Assembly (NCBI GenBank): GCA_905216145.1
Contig: CAJMST010000003.1
Location: 1-64,000, forward strand
DNA from: an uncultured bacterium
GTDB lineage: Bacteria > Actinomycetota > Coriobacteriia > Coriobacteriales > Coriobacteriaceae
Length of the DNA stretch: 64,000 nucleotides
Direction of reading: 5' to 3'
Positions 24,478 through 32,334 of the stretch are shown here, in pieces. The translations under genes and the position numbers were made by a program. Positions within the stretch are counted from its first letter, which is position 1. Every line of letters begins with the position of its first letter. The notes beneath the pieces were generated by a model. The model saw only the letters and a program-made list of their open reading frames with translations, had not been told where the DNA came from and ran no database searches.

Positions 24478-24587
24478 TGGGGCGCTTACCCGACACCATC
24501 CGCGACCACTGGGAGGCGGTCCTGCTCGCCGCCTCCTTCTCCGCGGGTTTCCTGTTCTTCTCTTCGCTTCTCTGGGGGTGGTTCTGA
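24477..24587 (+). CDS. Tiny membrane peptide
   Basis: A 36-residue peptide (MGRLPDTIRDHWEAVLLAAS ...) with one hydrophobic helix ending FFSSLLWGWF. Both ends overlap neighbours in TGATG junctions, which supports translation. Function unknown. Confidence 0.55.
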   Translation: MGRLPDTIRDHWEAVLLAASFSAGFLFFSSLLWGWF

Positions 24588-25459
24588 TGGCGTTCACCGT
24601 GTTCGACAGCTTCGCCGAGGTCTACGACGACTTCGACGAGAGTGACCCCGAGGACATGCGCGACCGCGCGGTGCTCGCGGACGCAATCATGATGTACGGC
24701 CTTCACGGAGTCGAACCCGACCTCCCGAAGCACCTGCGCCGCGTGTTCAAGGCGATGAAGAACGCCATCGACAACTCCAAGGACGCGCGCGGCAGGGGCG
24801 GCAAGGGCGGCCGCCCGCGCAAGAAACCAGTTTCCGACAAACCAGAAACGCAGGTTTCGGAAAGCGAAAACCTAGGTTTTCCAAACGGGAAACCAGTTTC
24901 CGACAAACCCGAAACCCCGGTTTCGGAAAGCGAAAACCCTAACCTAACCTACCCTAGCCTGTCCTGTCCTGAACTGGATTGTGATGAGCTGTCCTGTGAT
25001 GGGGGCGATGCCCCCGCCGCGCCGCCCGAGTTCGAGCCGCCGACCCTCGACGAGGCCCGCGGGTACTTCGGCGCCAACTGCCTGAGCGGCGACCCGGACG
25101 CCTTCTGGGCCTACTTCGAGTCGCAGGGATGGGTCAAGGGCAACGGCCAGCCGGTGAGCAACTGGGGCGCCCTGGCGCTCGACTGGTCAAGGCGCCAGAA
25201 GCGCATCGACGCCGACGACCGGGCGAGGGGCAAGCCCACCGCCTCGGAGGTCGAGGCCGCGACGTTCAGGCCGACCAGGACGCCCGAGGAGGCACTGGCC
25301 GAGCAGGAGCGAAGGTGGGCGTCCGAGCACCCGGGCATCGACCCGGCCAAGGTCGAGGCCCCGCGGGGCACGACCGCGAGCAGGGACCGGTTCGGGCTGT
25401 ACCAGGACGCGCAGAGGCTGCTGGCCGCCCGCGCCGCGTGCGAGGGGAGGCTCTCATGA
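24587..25459 (+). CDS. DUF6291-like phage protein with internal repeats, candidate replication protein
   Basis: The 290-residue protein begins with a DUF6291-like domain (FDSFAEVYDDF, LADAIMMYGLHGVEPDL, FKAMKNAIDNSKDARGR, GGRPRK). The middle (about residues 80-120) contains two copies of KPVSDKPETxVSESEN encoded by 52 bp DNA repeats. The C-terminal half includes a DnaD/replication-initiator-like FWAYFESQGWVKGNGQPV and NWGALALDWSRRQ, as in many phage replication proteins. It is likely to load or organise replication, but the family assignment is from memory. Confidence 0.65.
   Translation: MAFTVFDSFAEVYDDFDESDPEDMRDRAVLADAIMMYGLHGVEPDLPKHLRRVFKAMKNAIDNSKDARGRGGKGGRPRKKPVSDKPETQVSESENLGFPNGKPVSDKPETPVSESENPNLTYPSLSCPELDCDELSCDGGDAPAAPPEFEPPTLDEARGYFGANCLSGDPDAFWAYFESQGWVKGNGQPVSNWGALALDWSRRQKRIDADDRARGKPTASEVEAATFRPTRTPEEALAEQERRWASEHPGIDPAKVEAPRGTTASRDRFGLYQDAQRLLAARAACEGRLS
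24823..24940 (+). repeat. Iteron-like direct repeats within the replication-type gene
   Basis: Two near-identical 52 bp units start at 24823 and 24889 (66 bp apart), each beginning GAAACCAGTTTCCGACAAAC. Each holds GAAAC / GTTTC inverted elements, for example CCGAAACCCCGGTTTCGG. The region is much richer in A+T than its surroundings. It is a candidate origin inside the gene, comparable in layout to lambda O. Confidence 0.6.
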
Positions 25460-25908
25460 TCCTCGACGCGGGCCTGCTGCGGGGGTGGCCGAAGGAGCGT
25501 GCCGAGCTGTACGGCAAGCCCCACCTCGGAGCCCGCTACACGGGAGGGCGCTCCTACGAGCTGACGCAGCCCCGCTGCTGCGTGTGCGGCAGGCGCGCCT
25601 CCAACTGCCACCACGTCGCCCGCAGGTCGTGGGGAAAGACGTTCAGGCTCGTCACGCCAAACGGGGTGTGGGAGCTGCGCAGCCCGCTGTTCGCCCTGTG
25701 CGGCTCCGGCACGACCGGGTGCCACGGGAAGTTCCACGACGGCGGCCTCAGGGCCGAGTGGGTATGGCGCACCGGGGCGGCCGAGGAGGCATGGTGGTCC
25801 GGCACGATGCTCAGGGAGTACCCGCCGCACAGCCCCGACCTCTACATGTTCGGCTACTGGGCCATCACCGACCGTTACGGAAACGAGATCATCCGAGAGG
25901 TGAAATGA
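25456..25908 (+). CDS. HNH-like / zinc-binding phage protein
   Basis: The 150-residue protein has CCVCGRRASNCHHVARRSWG, with two Cys followed by a His-His pair, and later CGSGTTGCHGKFHDGG. This pattern resembles the Cys-rich HNH fold of phage Ref-like or recombination-associated nucleases (NinG/Orf-like), but the exact family is uncertain. It overlaps the previous stop (ATGA). Confidence 0.62.
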   Translation: MILDAGLLRGWPKERAELYGKPHLGARYTGGRSYELTQPRCCVCGRRASNCHHVARRSWGKTFRLVTPNGVWELRSPLFALCGSGTTGCHGKFHDGGLRAEWVWRTGAAEEAWWSGTMLREYPPHSPDLYMFGYWAITDRYGNEIIREVK

Positions 25909-26315
25909 CGATGGAGATCACCAACTGCGAGCAGTACGTGCTCGCCGAGCTTGACTACGAGCAGCGCAAAAACGAGCGCCTCGTTGCCGAGAACAGCGAG
26001 CTGGCCAAGCAGCTCGACGCCATGACAAAGAGGGCGAACGGATACCGCCGGATCATCAACCGCCCCAAGACGCCCATCGAGGCGCTGGCCGACAAGGTCA
26101 TGCGCGAGGAGATGCTGACCCGCTTCACCTACGCCGAGGTCGCGGACGTCAGGAGCGCGTTCAGCGGAAGGCTGCTCGACTTCGACGAATGGTGCCACGA
26201 TGCGATGCGATATGTGGCGCTGGCGGACGACGTCGGCGAGGAGGAGTTCACCCGGTTCATGCGCCGGGACCTCAAGAAGATCTACGACAAGAAGGTGGCC
26301 AGATGTGCCGAGTAG
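25905..26315 (+). CDS. Phage protein of unknown function
   Basis: A 136-residue protein with an N-terminal coiled coil (QYVLAELDYEQRKNERLVAEN, ELAKQLDAMTKRANGY) and a helical C-terminal half. The ATG overlaps the previous stop; GAGAGG is upstream. No family recognised. Confidence 0.58.
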   Translation: MTMEITNCEQYVLAELDYEQRKNERLVAENSELAKQLDAMTKRANGYRRIINRPKTPIEALADKVMREEMLTRFTYAEVADVRSAFSGRLLDFDEWCHDAMRYVALADDVGEEEFTRFMRRDLKKIYDKKVARCAE

Positions 26316-26352
26316 AGGCCGCCGTGCCCGACAAGAGCGGCAGGGCGGGCCG

Positions 26353-26832
26353 ATGAATGACGAGAGGGCCGTCGCCGCGGCCATCCACGCCGGGCTCCAG
26401 AGCGACGGCGTGACCGACCTCTACACGGGCGACTGCAGGGGCTGCGGCGAGTGTTGCTCGCGCTTCCTGCCCGTGAGCCCGTTCGACCGGGTGCGCCTCG
26501 AGGCGTACGTGCGCCGGAACGGAATCGTGCCCGCCGAGCCCAGGGCTGAGTACGACCTGCTGTGCCCGTACCTCACGGACGGGCGCGAGTGCGCAGTCTA
26601 CGCCGCGAGGCCCGAGATCTGCCGCGCCTACCGGTGCGACAGGCACAAGAGGGGCGAGCTCGGCATGTTCTTCGGCGCGGAGTGCGCCGAGGTGACCGAC
26701 ATGCGCGCGCTCGCGGAATCAATGGCCCGCGATGTCTATGAATGCGAAAAGGAACCGAATGGAAGGAATACCGATGACCGACGAGAAGAAGACCGGCGAG
26801 ACGTCCGAGACGCCATACCCCGGGACGCTTAG
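26353..26832 (+). CDS. YkgJ-like cysteine-cluster protein
   Basis: The 159-residue protein carries CRGCGECCSRFLPVS near residue 30 and CPYLTDGRECAVYAARPEIC followed by RAYRCD. This is the CxxCxxCC ... CxxY ... C pattern of YkgJ-type Fe-S or zinc-binding proteins. In phages the role is unknown. Its 3' end overlaps the next gene by about 60 bases in another frame. A 17-codon frame just upstream (26303) is probably not a gene. Confidence 0.7.
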   Translation: MNDERAVAAAIHAGLQSDGVTDLYTGDCRGCGECCSRFLPVSPFDRVRLEAYVRRNGIVPAEPRAEYDLLCPYLTDGRECAVYAARPEICRAYRCDRHKRGELGMFFGAECAEVTDMRALAESMARDVYECEKEPNGRNTDDRREEDRRDVRDAIPRDA

Positions 26833-27052
26833 CTGGGCGGCGACGCGGTTGCTGGAGGCAATCGGCGACGCCGCGGGGGCCGTCGCCGAGATGCTGTGGG
26901 AGAGCATCTCGCGCGTGTTCCGAGACGCCCGCCGTCTCATGAGGAAGCTCGCGAAGGCGCTCGACCCGAAGTGGCGACGCCGCCGCCGTCGCGCACTCGC
27001 CCGCTCGCGCCGCAACAACCTGTACCTGAAGAGCATCGGGAGGTGCCGGTGA
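26774..27052 (+). CDS. Small basic phage protein, unknown
   Basis: The 92-residue product has an amphipathic middle (LSWAATRLLEAIGDAAGAV) and a very basic end (KWRRRRRRALARSRRNN), which suggests nucleic-acid or membrane association. AAGGA precedes the chosen ATG; an earlier ATG at 26732 also exists. Confidence 0.5.
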   Translation: MTDEKKTGETSETPYPGTLSWAATRLLEAIGDAAGAVAEMLWESISRVFRDARRLMRKLAKALDPKWRRRRRRALARSRRNNLYLKSIGRCR

Positions 27053-27082
27053 TGGGCGGCAAGTACAGGAAGGAGCAGGGGA

Positions 27083-27307
27083 ATGGCTAGGAACGTCTAC
27101 GGCGGCTACTGCCGCGAGTGCGGCAGGTGGACGCCTCCCGGGTTCGGGCACTTCGAGCGCTACCGGGGCGGATGGCGCGTCCACTGCGTCGAGTGCGCGA
27201 GCGGTCGGAAGCTGCCGCCCGAGGGAGACCAGGCGTCGCGGGACATGCGGCGCCACGTCAGGAACATGGTGAACGACGGAAGGTACGGGAAGAGGGGATG
27301 CAGATGA
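27083..27307 (+). CDS. Small zinc-finger phage protein
   Basis: A 74-residue protein with CRECGRWTPPG and HCVECASGRK, a four-Cys zinc-binding module. AGGAGCAGGGG lies upstream. Its stop overlaps the next ATG. Confidence 0.6.
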   Translation: MARNVYGGYCRECGRWTPPGFGHFERYRGGWRVHCVECASGRKLPPEGDQASRDMRRHVRNMVNDGRYGKRGCR

Positions 27308-27501
27308 CGGGAGACGAGAGACCGGACATCTACACGGACGGGCTCCGGGAGGAGCGCTGCGAGAACTGCCTGCACTGCGGCGCGACGGTGCTGCGCACCA
27401 TCCACGGCGTGGAGCGCACGGAGTGCGAGTGCGGGCGCAGGCCCGAGTTCGTGCACAGGACGCAGGCGGAGGCCCGCTGCAACTACTGGGAGGCGCGATG
27501 A
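27304..27501 (+). CDS. Small Cys-rich phage protein
   Basis: A 65-residue protein with CENCLHCGATV and CECGRR, probably zinc-binding, with a conserved-looking CNYWEAR end of the kind common in small phage zinc proteins. It overlaps both neighbours by four bases. Confidence 0.58.
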   Translation: MTGDERPDIYTDGLREERCENCLHCGATVLRTIHGVERTECECGRRPEFVHRTQAEARCNYWEAR

Positions 27502-27695
27502 GCGTAATCGACTGGAACATGGAGGCCCGGAACATCCTCAAGGCCGTGAGGGCCGTCGGGTACCTCGAGGGCATGAGCGCGACCCTGTGGCGGCTCGCCG
27601 GGCCGGAGATCGCCGACGAGGCGATAGCCGACTACGACAGGAGCGTGGCGGACGTCGCCGCGCTCCTGGGACTGGAGGCGAGGGACTATGACTGA
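27498..27695 (+). CDS. Small phage protein, unknown
   Basis: A 65-residue acidic helical protein (MSVIDWNMEARNILKAVRAV ...). It overlaps the flanking genes and has no family I can name. Confidence 0.55.
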   Translation: MSVIDWNMEARNILKAVRAVGYLEGMSATLWRLAGPEIADEAIADYDRSVADVAALLGLEARDYD

Positions 27696-27990
27696 CGGTT
27701 ACCTGCTCAACCTGCGAACGTTCCGAAAGGTGAGGGACGACAAGGCGCAGGCCCTCAAGCCGCTCGAGGAGGCGGCCGAGGCCTTCGGAGCGTGGCAGCT
27801 ACACGACGGCGTGCGCTTCAGCCAGATCATGACGGCGCGTCGGGCGTACCGCGTGGACCTCATAGACGAGTGCCTGGATACCGTGCAGGCCACCGTCAAC
27901 CTGCTGGCCGCTGTGGGTGCCACGCAGGGCGAGGTCGACGACGCCATCCGGCGCATGGACGAGAGGAACGGGAGCCGCGGGAGGCTCTAA
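27688..27990 (+). CDS. MazG-like NTP pyrophosphohydrolase
   Basis: This 100-residue protein shows the all-alpha NTP-PPase pattern: LEEAAEAFGAWQ (the ExxE metal pair) and LIDECLDTVQATVNLLAAVG (ExxD). Phage MazG-like enzymes hydrolyse NTPs or dNTPs, or alter host (p)ppGpp signalling. It is short but contains the full four-helix core. Confidence 0.75.
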   Translation: MTDGYLLNLRTFRKVRDDKAQALKPLEEAAEAFGAWQLHDGVRFSQIMTARRAYRVDLIDECLDTVQATVNLLAAVGATQGEVDDAIRRMDERNGSRGRL

Positions 27991-28005
27991 GAAATGGAGG
28001 AAAAG

Positions 28006-28335
28006 ATGAAAACGAAGAAGAAAGCGATGATCTCACAGCCTATGGCCGGTAAGACCTATGAGGAGATCGTCGAGACAAGAGACAAGGCCGTCGCTGTACT
28101 TGAGAGCATGGGCTACGAGGTCGTGAACACACTGTTCACTGATGAAGACATGAAGGGGCACAGCAACATGAAGATTCCGCTGTATATTCCACTGCACTAC
28201 CTCGCAATGTCACTCGAGAGCATGAGCTCGTGCAATGTTGTCTATTTCTGTCCGGGCTGGGAGAACGCACGCGGATGCCGTATCGAGCATGATGCCGCTG
28301 CCGAATACGGGCTTGAGGTGCTGTATGAGGACTAG
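28006..28335 (+). CDS. DUF4406 protein (nucleoside deoxyribosyltransferase-like)
   Basis: This 109-residue protein has AMISQPMAGKTYEEIVETRD, CNVVYFCPGWENARGCRIEHDAA and YGLEVLYE, the DUF4406 pattern, related to nucleoside 2-deoxyribosyltransferase folds. I chose the ATG at 28006 because GGAGG lies six bases upstream. Its G+C (about half) is clearly lower than that of neighbouring phage genes, suggesting recent acquisition. Confidence 0.82.
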   Translation: MKTKKKAMISQPMAGKTYEEIVETRDKAVAVLESMGYEVVNTLFTDEDMKGHSNMKIPLYIPLHYLAMSLESMSSCNVVYFCPGWENARGCRIEHDAAAEYGLEVLYED

Positions 28336-28525
28336 CGATGAGGAGCGCCGCGAGGTGGCCGAGAACCTGCGATACCTGACCATCGGTCACTCCATCCAGT
28401 ACAAGGAGCAGTTCTTCGATGAGCTTGCCGAGGTGGTGGTCGGCTTCGGGGACTACCACGACTTCGATGTCGTCCTCGATAAGCTCGCCGACCTCATCGA
28501 CCCGGAAGGGGGAGACGATGATTAG
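28325..28525 (+). CDS. Small phage protein, unknown
   Basis: The 66-residue protein (MRTSDEERREVAENLRYL ... LADLIDPEGG) resembles the N-terminal half of the next gene product in opening motif and in the ADLID element, so the two may be paralogues. It overlaps the DUF4406 gene by 11 bases. Confidence 0.58.
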   Translation: MRTSDEERREVAENLRYLTIGHSIQYKEQFFDELAEVVVGFGDYHDFDVVLDKLADLIDPEGGDDD

Positions 28526-28838
28526 CGACAAGGAGCGCAGGCGAGCGGTGGCCGAGTTGCGTGAGGCATCGACCGGGGCATACCGCCATGTTGATTCACT
28601 CGACGTGATTGCAGGCTCAATTGGCGTCGAGGTGGACGGCAAGTTCAGCCATGAGGTCGAGAATGAAACGTTCGCGGCCCTTGCAGATCTAATCGACCGC
28701 CCGACGTGCCATATCAGCGAGACGGACCACGAGTTCGAGGACAGCGTTCGATGCGACAGGTGTCGGACGACATTTAACCGACCATGGGAGCCTTTTAAAT
28801 ACTGCCCCAATTGCGGCGCGGAGGTGGTGGACGAATGA
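28518..28838 (+). CDS. Small phage protein with C-terminal zinc ribbon
   Basis: The 106-residue protein starts MISDKERRRAVAELREAST and ends with CDRCRTTF and YCPNCGAEV, a zinc ribbon. The N-terminal half is similar to the preceding small protein, which lacks the ribbon. Function unknown. Confidence 0.62.
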   Translation: MISDKERRRAVAELREASTGAYRHVDSLDVIAGSIGVEVDGKFSHEVENETFAALADLIDRPTCHISETDHEFEDSVRCDRCRTTFNRPWEPFKYCPNCGAEVVDE

Positions 28839-29068
28839 CCGAGTATGTCCTGGACGCCGACAGGATCGCGCACTGGCGCATCGACAACCACGTCCCGCTG
28901 AAGCAGCTGGCGCGCGCCGCCGGGGTGAACCTCAGCAGCCTGAGCCACGCCATCCGCGGCGGCAGGGAAGTGAAGATGAACCTGCTACTCAATCTGGCGA
29001 ATGCGATGGGCGAAGACCCGCGCGACATCGTGAAACCCAAAGCACTTGCAAGTCAGGAGACAAAATGA
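28835..29068 (+). CDS. XRE-family helix-turn-helix protein
   Basis: A 77-residue DNA-binding protein with HWRIDNHVPLKQLARAAG, VNLSSLSHAIRGG and ANAMGEDPRDIV. Its place at the end of the early region suggests a regulator of middle or late transcription. It overlaps both neighbours by four bases. Confidence 0.72.
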   Translation: MTEYVLDADRIAHWRIDNHVPLKQLARAAGVNLSSLSHAIRGGREVKMNLLLNLANAMGEDPRDIVKPKALASQETK

Positions 29069-29253
29069 AATTCGAGATCATTGAGCGCCACATCATCGAC
29101 GTGCCGGACAGCGAGCTCACGGACGATGAGCGCCCCCTCGGCAAGATGACGCTCGCCGAGGTTCTCGACGCCATCGCGGAGAACCCGCACAGGTTCATCG
29201 AACAGTACGAGGTGTACTGCGAGGAGGTGATTCGCCTTGGGGGCAAGCTGTGA
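29065..29253 (+). CDS. Small phage protein, unknown
   Basis: A 62-residue acidic protein (MKFEIIERHIIDVPDSELTD ... VIRLGGKL). ATGA overlap with the previous gene. No family recognised. Confidence 0.55.
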   Translation: MKFEIIERHIIDVPDSELTDDERPLGKMTLAEVLDAIAENPHRFIEQYEVYCEEVIRLGGKL

Positions 29254-29521
29254 GCCGGGCTACAACCTCCCGGACGGATGCACCGACGCGGCAATCGACA
29301 GGCGCTTCGGTGAGCGCGGCCCGACCTGCGCCGAGTGCGCCAAGATGTACGAGTGCTGCTGCGACTACGGCATCTGCGAGATAGAGTTCGACGACGCCTT
29401 CCGGGAGAAGTTCGACGGGGCGGACGCGGAGCCGAGCGATGTCGCCTACTGGGCGCTCCCATGGATAGCGAACCACATGAGGGACATGCAGGAGGCGGCG
29501 TGCGACATGTTCTGTGGCTGA
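29237..29521 (+). CDS. Small Cys-rich phage protein (TTG start)
   Basis: A 94-residue protein read from a TTG at 29237, eight bases after GAGGAGG. It contains CAECAKMYECCCDYGIC, a dense Cys cluster likely to bind zinc or iron, and an acidic C-terminus. It overlaps the preceding gene by 17 bases. Confidence 0.55.
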   Translation: MGASCEPGYNLPDGCTDAAIDRRFGERGPTCAECAKMYECCCDYGICEIEFDDAFREKFDGADAEPSDVAYWALPWIANHMRDMQEAACDMFCG

Positions 29522-29622
29522 TGCCGCTGGCGGCGCTCTCGGCGCTGCTGGCGTGGGCGGCGAGGTCCGCATGGGCGCTCGCCGTGGTTCTGACCGCTCT
29601 CGTGCGCATGGCGTGCGGGTGA
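29500..29622 (+). CDS. Tiny membrane peptide
   Basis: A 40-residue hydrophobic peptide (MRHVLWLMPLAALSALLA ...) with a GTG start five bases from AGGAGG; an ATG at 29521 is the alternative. One membrane helix. Function unknown. Confidence 0.45.
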   Translation: MRHVLWLMPLAALSALLAWAARSAWALAVVLTALVRMACG

Positions 29623-29636
29623 GATTGGAGGATTGA

Positions 29637-29759
29637 ATGGACGAGATCGGAAGGCTGATCGGCAAGCTCATCGGGTGCCTCATCATGGCCGCGCTCGTGC
29701 TGCTGTGCGCAGCCGCCGTCGTGTGGTGCTGGCGGGTGCTCGCGGGGCTGGTCGCATGA
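29637..29759 (+). CDS. Tiny membrane peptide
   Basis: A 40-residue peptide (MDEIGRLIGKLIGCLIMA ...) with one membrane helix and GGAGG upstream. Its stop overlaps the next start (ATGA). Function unknown. Confidence 0.5.
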   Translation: MDEIGRLIGKLIGCLIMAALVLLCAAAVVWCWRVLAGLVA

Positions 29760-29956
29760 GCGCCGGCGAGAGGGTGGCGCGGCAGCTCCGCGACGCCGGT
29801 GCCCTGCTTGAGTCCATGGCGGACGACGTGGCGGGGGACATCGACGAGAGATTCGTGCTGCCTCCCATAACGCTCACCATCAAGATAGGAAGCGCCGACG
29901 AGACCCCGACCCTGTCGGTGAAGAAGGACTACCTCGCGAGGAAGCGCCTGGCATGA
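29756..29956 (+). CDS. Small phage protein, unknown
   Basis: A 66-residue protein (MSAGERVARQLRDAGALL ... KDYLARKRLA), overlapping the HNH gene by four bases. No family recognised. Confidence 0.5.
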   Translation: MSAGERVARQLRDAGALLESMADDVAGDIDERFVLPPITLTIKIGSADETPTLSVKKDYLARKRLA

Positions 29957-30234
29957 CGTGGAGCTCCAACGGCAACGCCGAGCGCAAGCTCAAGGCGAGG
30001 CTCCGCGCCGAGGGCAGGCCGTGCCACATATGCGGACAGCCCATAGACTACAGCCTGCCGCCCGGCACGCCGTGGAGCTTCGAGGCCGACCACGTGGTGC
30101 CGAGGGCGAGGGGCGGCGCGGTGCTGGACTACGCGAACCTCGACGCGGCGCACCGCATCTGCAACCAGAGGAAGGGCAAGCACATGCCGGGCGACGCGAG
30201 GCCCGTCGAGATAAGGCGCACGAGGCTGTTCTGA
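29953..30234 (+). CDS. HNH endonuclease
   Basis: This 93-residue protein has the complete HNH core: CHICGQPIDY, FEADHVVPRARGGA (the catalytic DH), NLDAAHRICNQRKG. In tailed phages an HNH gene directly upstream of the terminase commonly assists DNA packaging at cos ends. The terminase small-subunit gene follows after about 250 bases. Confidence 0.88.
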   Translation: MTWSSNGNAERKLKARLRAEGRPCHICGQPIDYSLPPGTPWSFEADHVVPRARGGAVLDYANLDAAHRICNQRKGKHMPGDARPVEIRRTRLF

Positions 30235-30481
30235 AGGCTCGAGACAACTGAATAGGCGGGGCTGAAAAGCCAAACTGGAGGCGCGGTCGTTTGCTCGGCT
30301 GCGCCTCACTGCTTTTCTGGGGCGCTGAGCCGCCGATGGCGGGGGCATCGCCCCTCCCCGGGGGTGCACGGACACCCATCGCTGCCAGTGCCGATTTCCC
30401 CCCGCCCCATGACCCCAGGGCGGGGGTAGGCCGCGAATCTCACCCGCATCGCACAATGCGGGCACGAGAAAGGAGGCCGGG

Positions 30482-30913
30482 ATGCCGGAGATGCCGGAAT
30501 CGGTCGCATCCGATGACTATCAATCGCAGATCTGGGCGAGCGTAACCGCATCGGGGCGCTTCTCCGACGAGGACGCGCCGAACCTCGCGCTGCTGTGCTA
30601 CTGGCACGCCGTGGCGAAGGCCGCGGAGGATGCCATGAGCAGGGGCAAGTCCGTGAAGGTGCTCGACCCCGTCGGCTACAAGCCCATCAAGGCGAAGAAC
30701 GGGCGGCACGCCGTCATGGAGCGCCCGCACCCCGCCGTGTCCGTGCTCAAGCAGGCGACCGCCGAGATACGCGCGCTCAACGAGCTGCTCGGGCTGTCGC
30801 GCAAGGCAGTGCCCATCCAGGTGCAGCAGGCGCGTCCGCAGAGCGACGGCGCTAGGGTGCTGAGCCTGATGTTCGCCGACCGCGAGCGCAAGGCCAAGGC
30901 GGCGGGCGCCTGA
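30482..30913 (+). CDS. terS: Terminase small subunit, P27-like
   Basis: The 143-residue protein recognises phage DNA for packaging. Its location, and the run AVMERPHPAVSVLKQATAEIRALNELLGLS near the C-terminus, fit P27-type small subunits (HP..... ..EIRxLxxxLGL). A strong AAAGGAGG site precedes the ATG. Its stop overlaps the large-subunit start (TGATG). Confidence 0.85.
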   Translation: MPEMPESVASDDYQSQIWASVTASGRFSDEDAPNLALLCYWHAVAKAAEDAMSRGKSVKVLDPVGYKPIKAKNGRHAVMERPHPAVSVLKQATAEIRALNELLGLSRKAVPIQVQQARPQSDGARVLSLMFADRERKAKAAGA

Positions 30914-32334
30914 TGGAGCCCAGGCAGACGCCGACATACGAGGCTAACGTCCCTGAGGACCTCAGCGGCGACGGCGGGATGGCGTGCGAGCTCGCGACCG
31001 CCTACTTCGGCGACCCGCTCCCGTGGCAGCCGCACCTGCTCGACGCGATGCTGGCCCGCGATGCGCGCGACAAGTACCTGCTGCGCACGCTGGGCATCTC
31101 CATCCCGCGCCAGAACGGAAAGAGCTGGGTCGTGCGAGCAAGGTGCTTCTACGGCGCGCTCAACGGCGAGAAGATCCTGTACACCTGCCAGCACGGCGAC
31201 ACATCCGACCAGATGTTCAAGGAGCTGTCCCAGCCATTCGAGGACGAGGACGAGACCGAGCTGCACGACCACCTGCTCGCCGTGCGCAAGACGAACGGGC
31301 AGCAGGCCATCAGCCTCAAGAACGGCGGACTCATCCGCTTCACCACCCGCACCAACTCGCTGGCGCGAGGCAAGACCTACGACGTGCTCATCTACGACGA
31401 GGCGCAGGAGCTCACGGACACGCAGCAGGCGGCGTCCCTGCCTGCCATCTCGGCGAGCGCGATGCACAACCCGCAGACCATCTACCTCGGAACGCCGCCA
31501 GGCCCCGACAACGTCGGCACGGTGTTCCGCGACCTCCACGACGACGTGCACGACGGAGAGTCCGAGATGGCGTGGATCGAGTGGGGCGCGGACGAGATAG
31601 GCGACGTCCACGACGAGTCCCGCTGGTACGAGTACAACCCGTCCATGGGCACCGTGCTCAACTACGAGGCCGTCAAGGGCGAGTCCGAGCAGATGCAGCC
31701 CGACGTGTTCGCGCGCGAGCGCCTCGGGTGGTGGGCGAAGACGGGAGGCTCGCTCCTCTACGCCCTGTCCTCCAAGAAGTGGGACGGATGCCGACGCGAC
31801 TCAGCGCCCACTGGCGGAAAGCTCGCCTTCGGCGTGAAGTTCTCCGCAGACGGCTCCAACGCCGCGGTGTCCTGGGCGCTCGCCGACAGGGACGGACCGT
31901 CCTACGTCGAGCTGTACGACGTGATGGGCGCTTCGGGCGGAACGGTCGCGATCTCGGACATGCTCCTGCGCAACCGAGATGAGATCGCGTGCGCCTGCAT
32001 CGACGGCAAGTCCGGAGCGGACGCGCTCAAGCGGCGGATGCTCGACGGCGGCTTCAGCAAGTGCGCGCTCGTGATGGGCACGCCCGCAATCGTGCAGGCT
32101 GCGGCGTCGATGCTCAAGGACGAGGTCGACTCGGGCACGCTGTCTCACATCGAGTCGCCGGCGCTCGACGACTCGGCGCGCAAGTCGCTCAAGCGCGACA
32201 TAGGCAGGGACGGATGGGGCTTCGCGGACGGTCCCGACTCCATCGCCGCACCCATCGAGTCCGCATCGCTCGCCCTCTGGGCGGCGAGAACCACGAAACG
32301 AGACCCGCGAAGGGAACAGGAGGCCAGCTTCTGA
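30913..32334 (+). CDS. terL: Terminase large subunit
   Basis: This 473-residue packaging motor has an N-terminal ATPase with the Walker A variant SIPRQNGKSWVV, a Walker B VLIYDEAQEL, and a C-terminal nuclease whose acidic residues include KFSADGSN and ACIDGKSG. It pumps DNA into the procapsid and cuts it. It overlaps both the small subunit and the portal gene by one base. Confidence 0.93.
   Translation: MEPRQTPTYEANVPEDLSGDGGMACELATAYFGDPLPWQPHLLDAMLARDARDKYLLRTLGISIPRQNGKSWVVRARCFYGALNGEKILYTCQHGDTSDQMFKELSQPFEDEDETELHDHLLAVRKTNGQQAISLKNGGLIRFTTRTNSLARGKTYDVLIYDEAQELTDTQQAASLPAISASAMHNPQTIYLGTPPGPDNVGTVFRDLHDDVHDGESEMAWIEWGADEIGDVHDESRWYEYNPSMGTVLNYEAVKGESEQMQPDVFARERLGWWAKTGGSLLYALSSKKWDGCRRDSAPTGGKLAFGVKFSADGSNAAVSWALADRDGPSYVELYDVMGASGGTVAISDMLLRNRDEIACACIDGKSGADALKRRMLDGGFSKCALVMGTPAIVQAAASMLKDEVDSGTLSHIESPALDDSARKSLKRDIGRDGWGFADGPDSIAAPIESASLALWAARTTKRDPRREQEASF

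Noticed and set aside
27052..27090. 12-codon open frame ATGGGCGGCAAG...
   Set aside because: It is too short and contains the ribosome site of the next gene. It is probably leader sequence only.
28835..29068. Second immunity repressor
   Set aside because: It has an HTH domain, but it sits at the end of the early operon with no operator-like repeats around it. A regulator of later genes is more likely.
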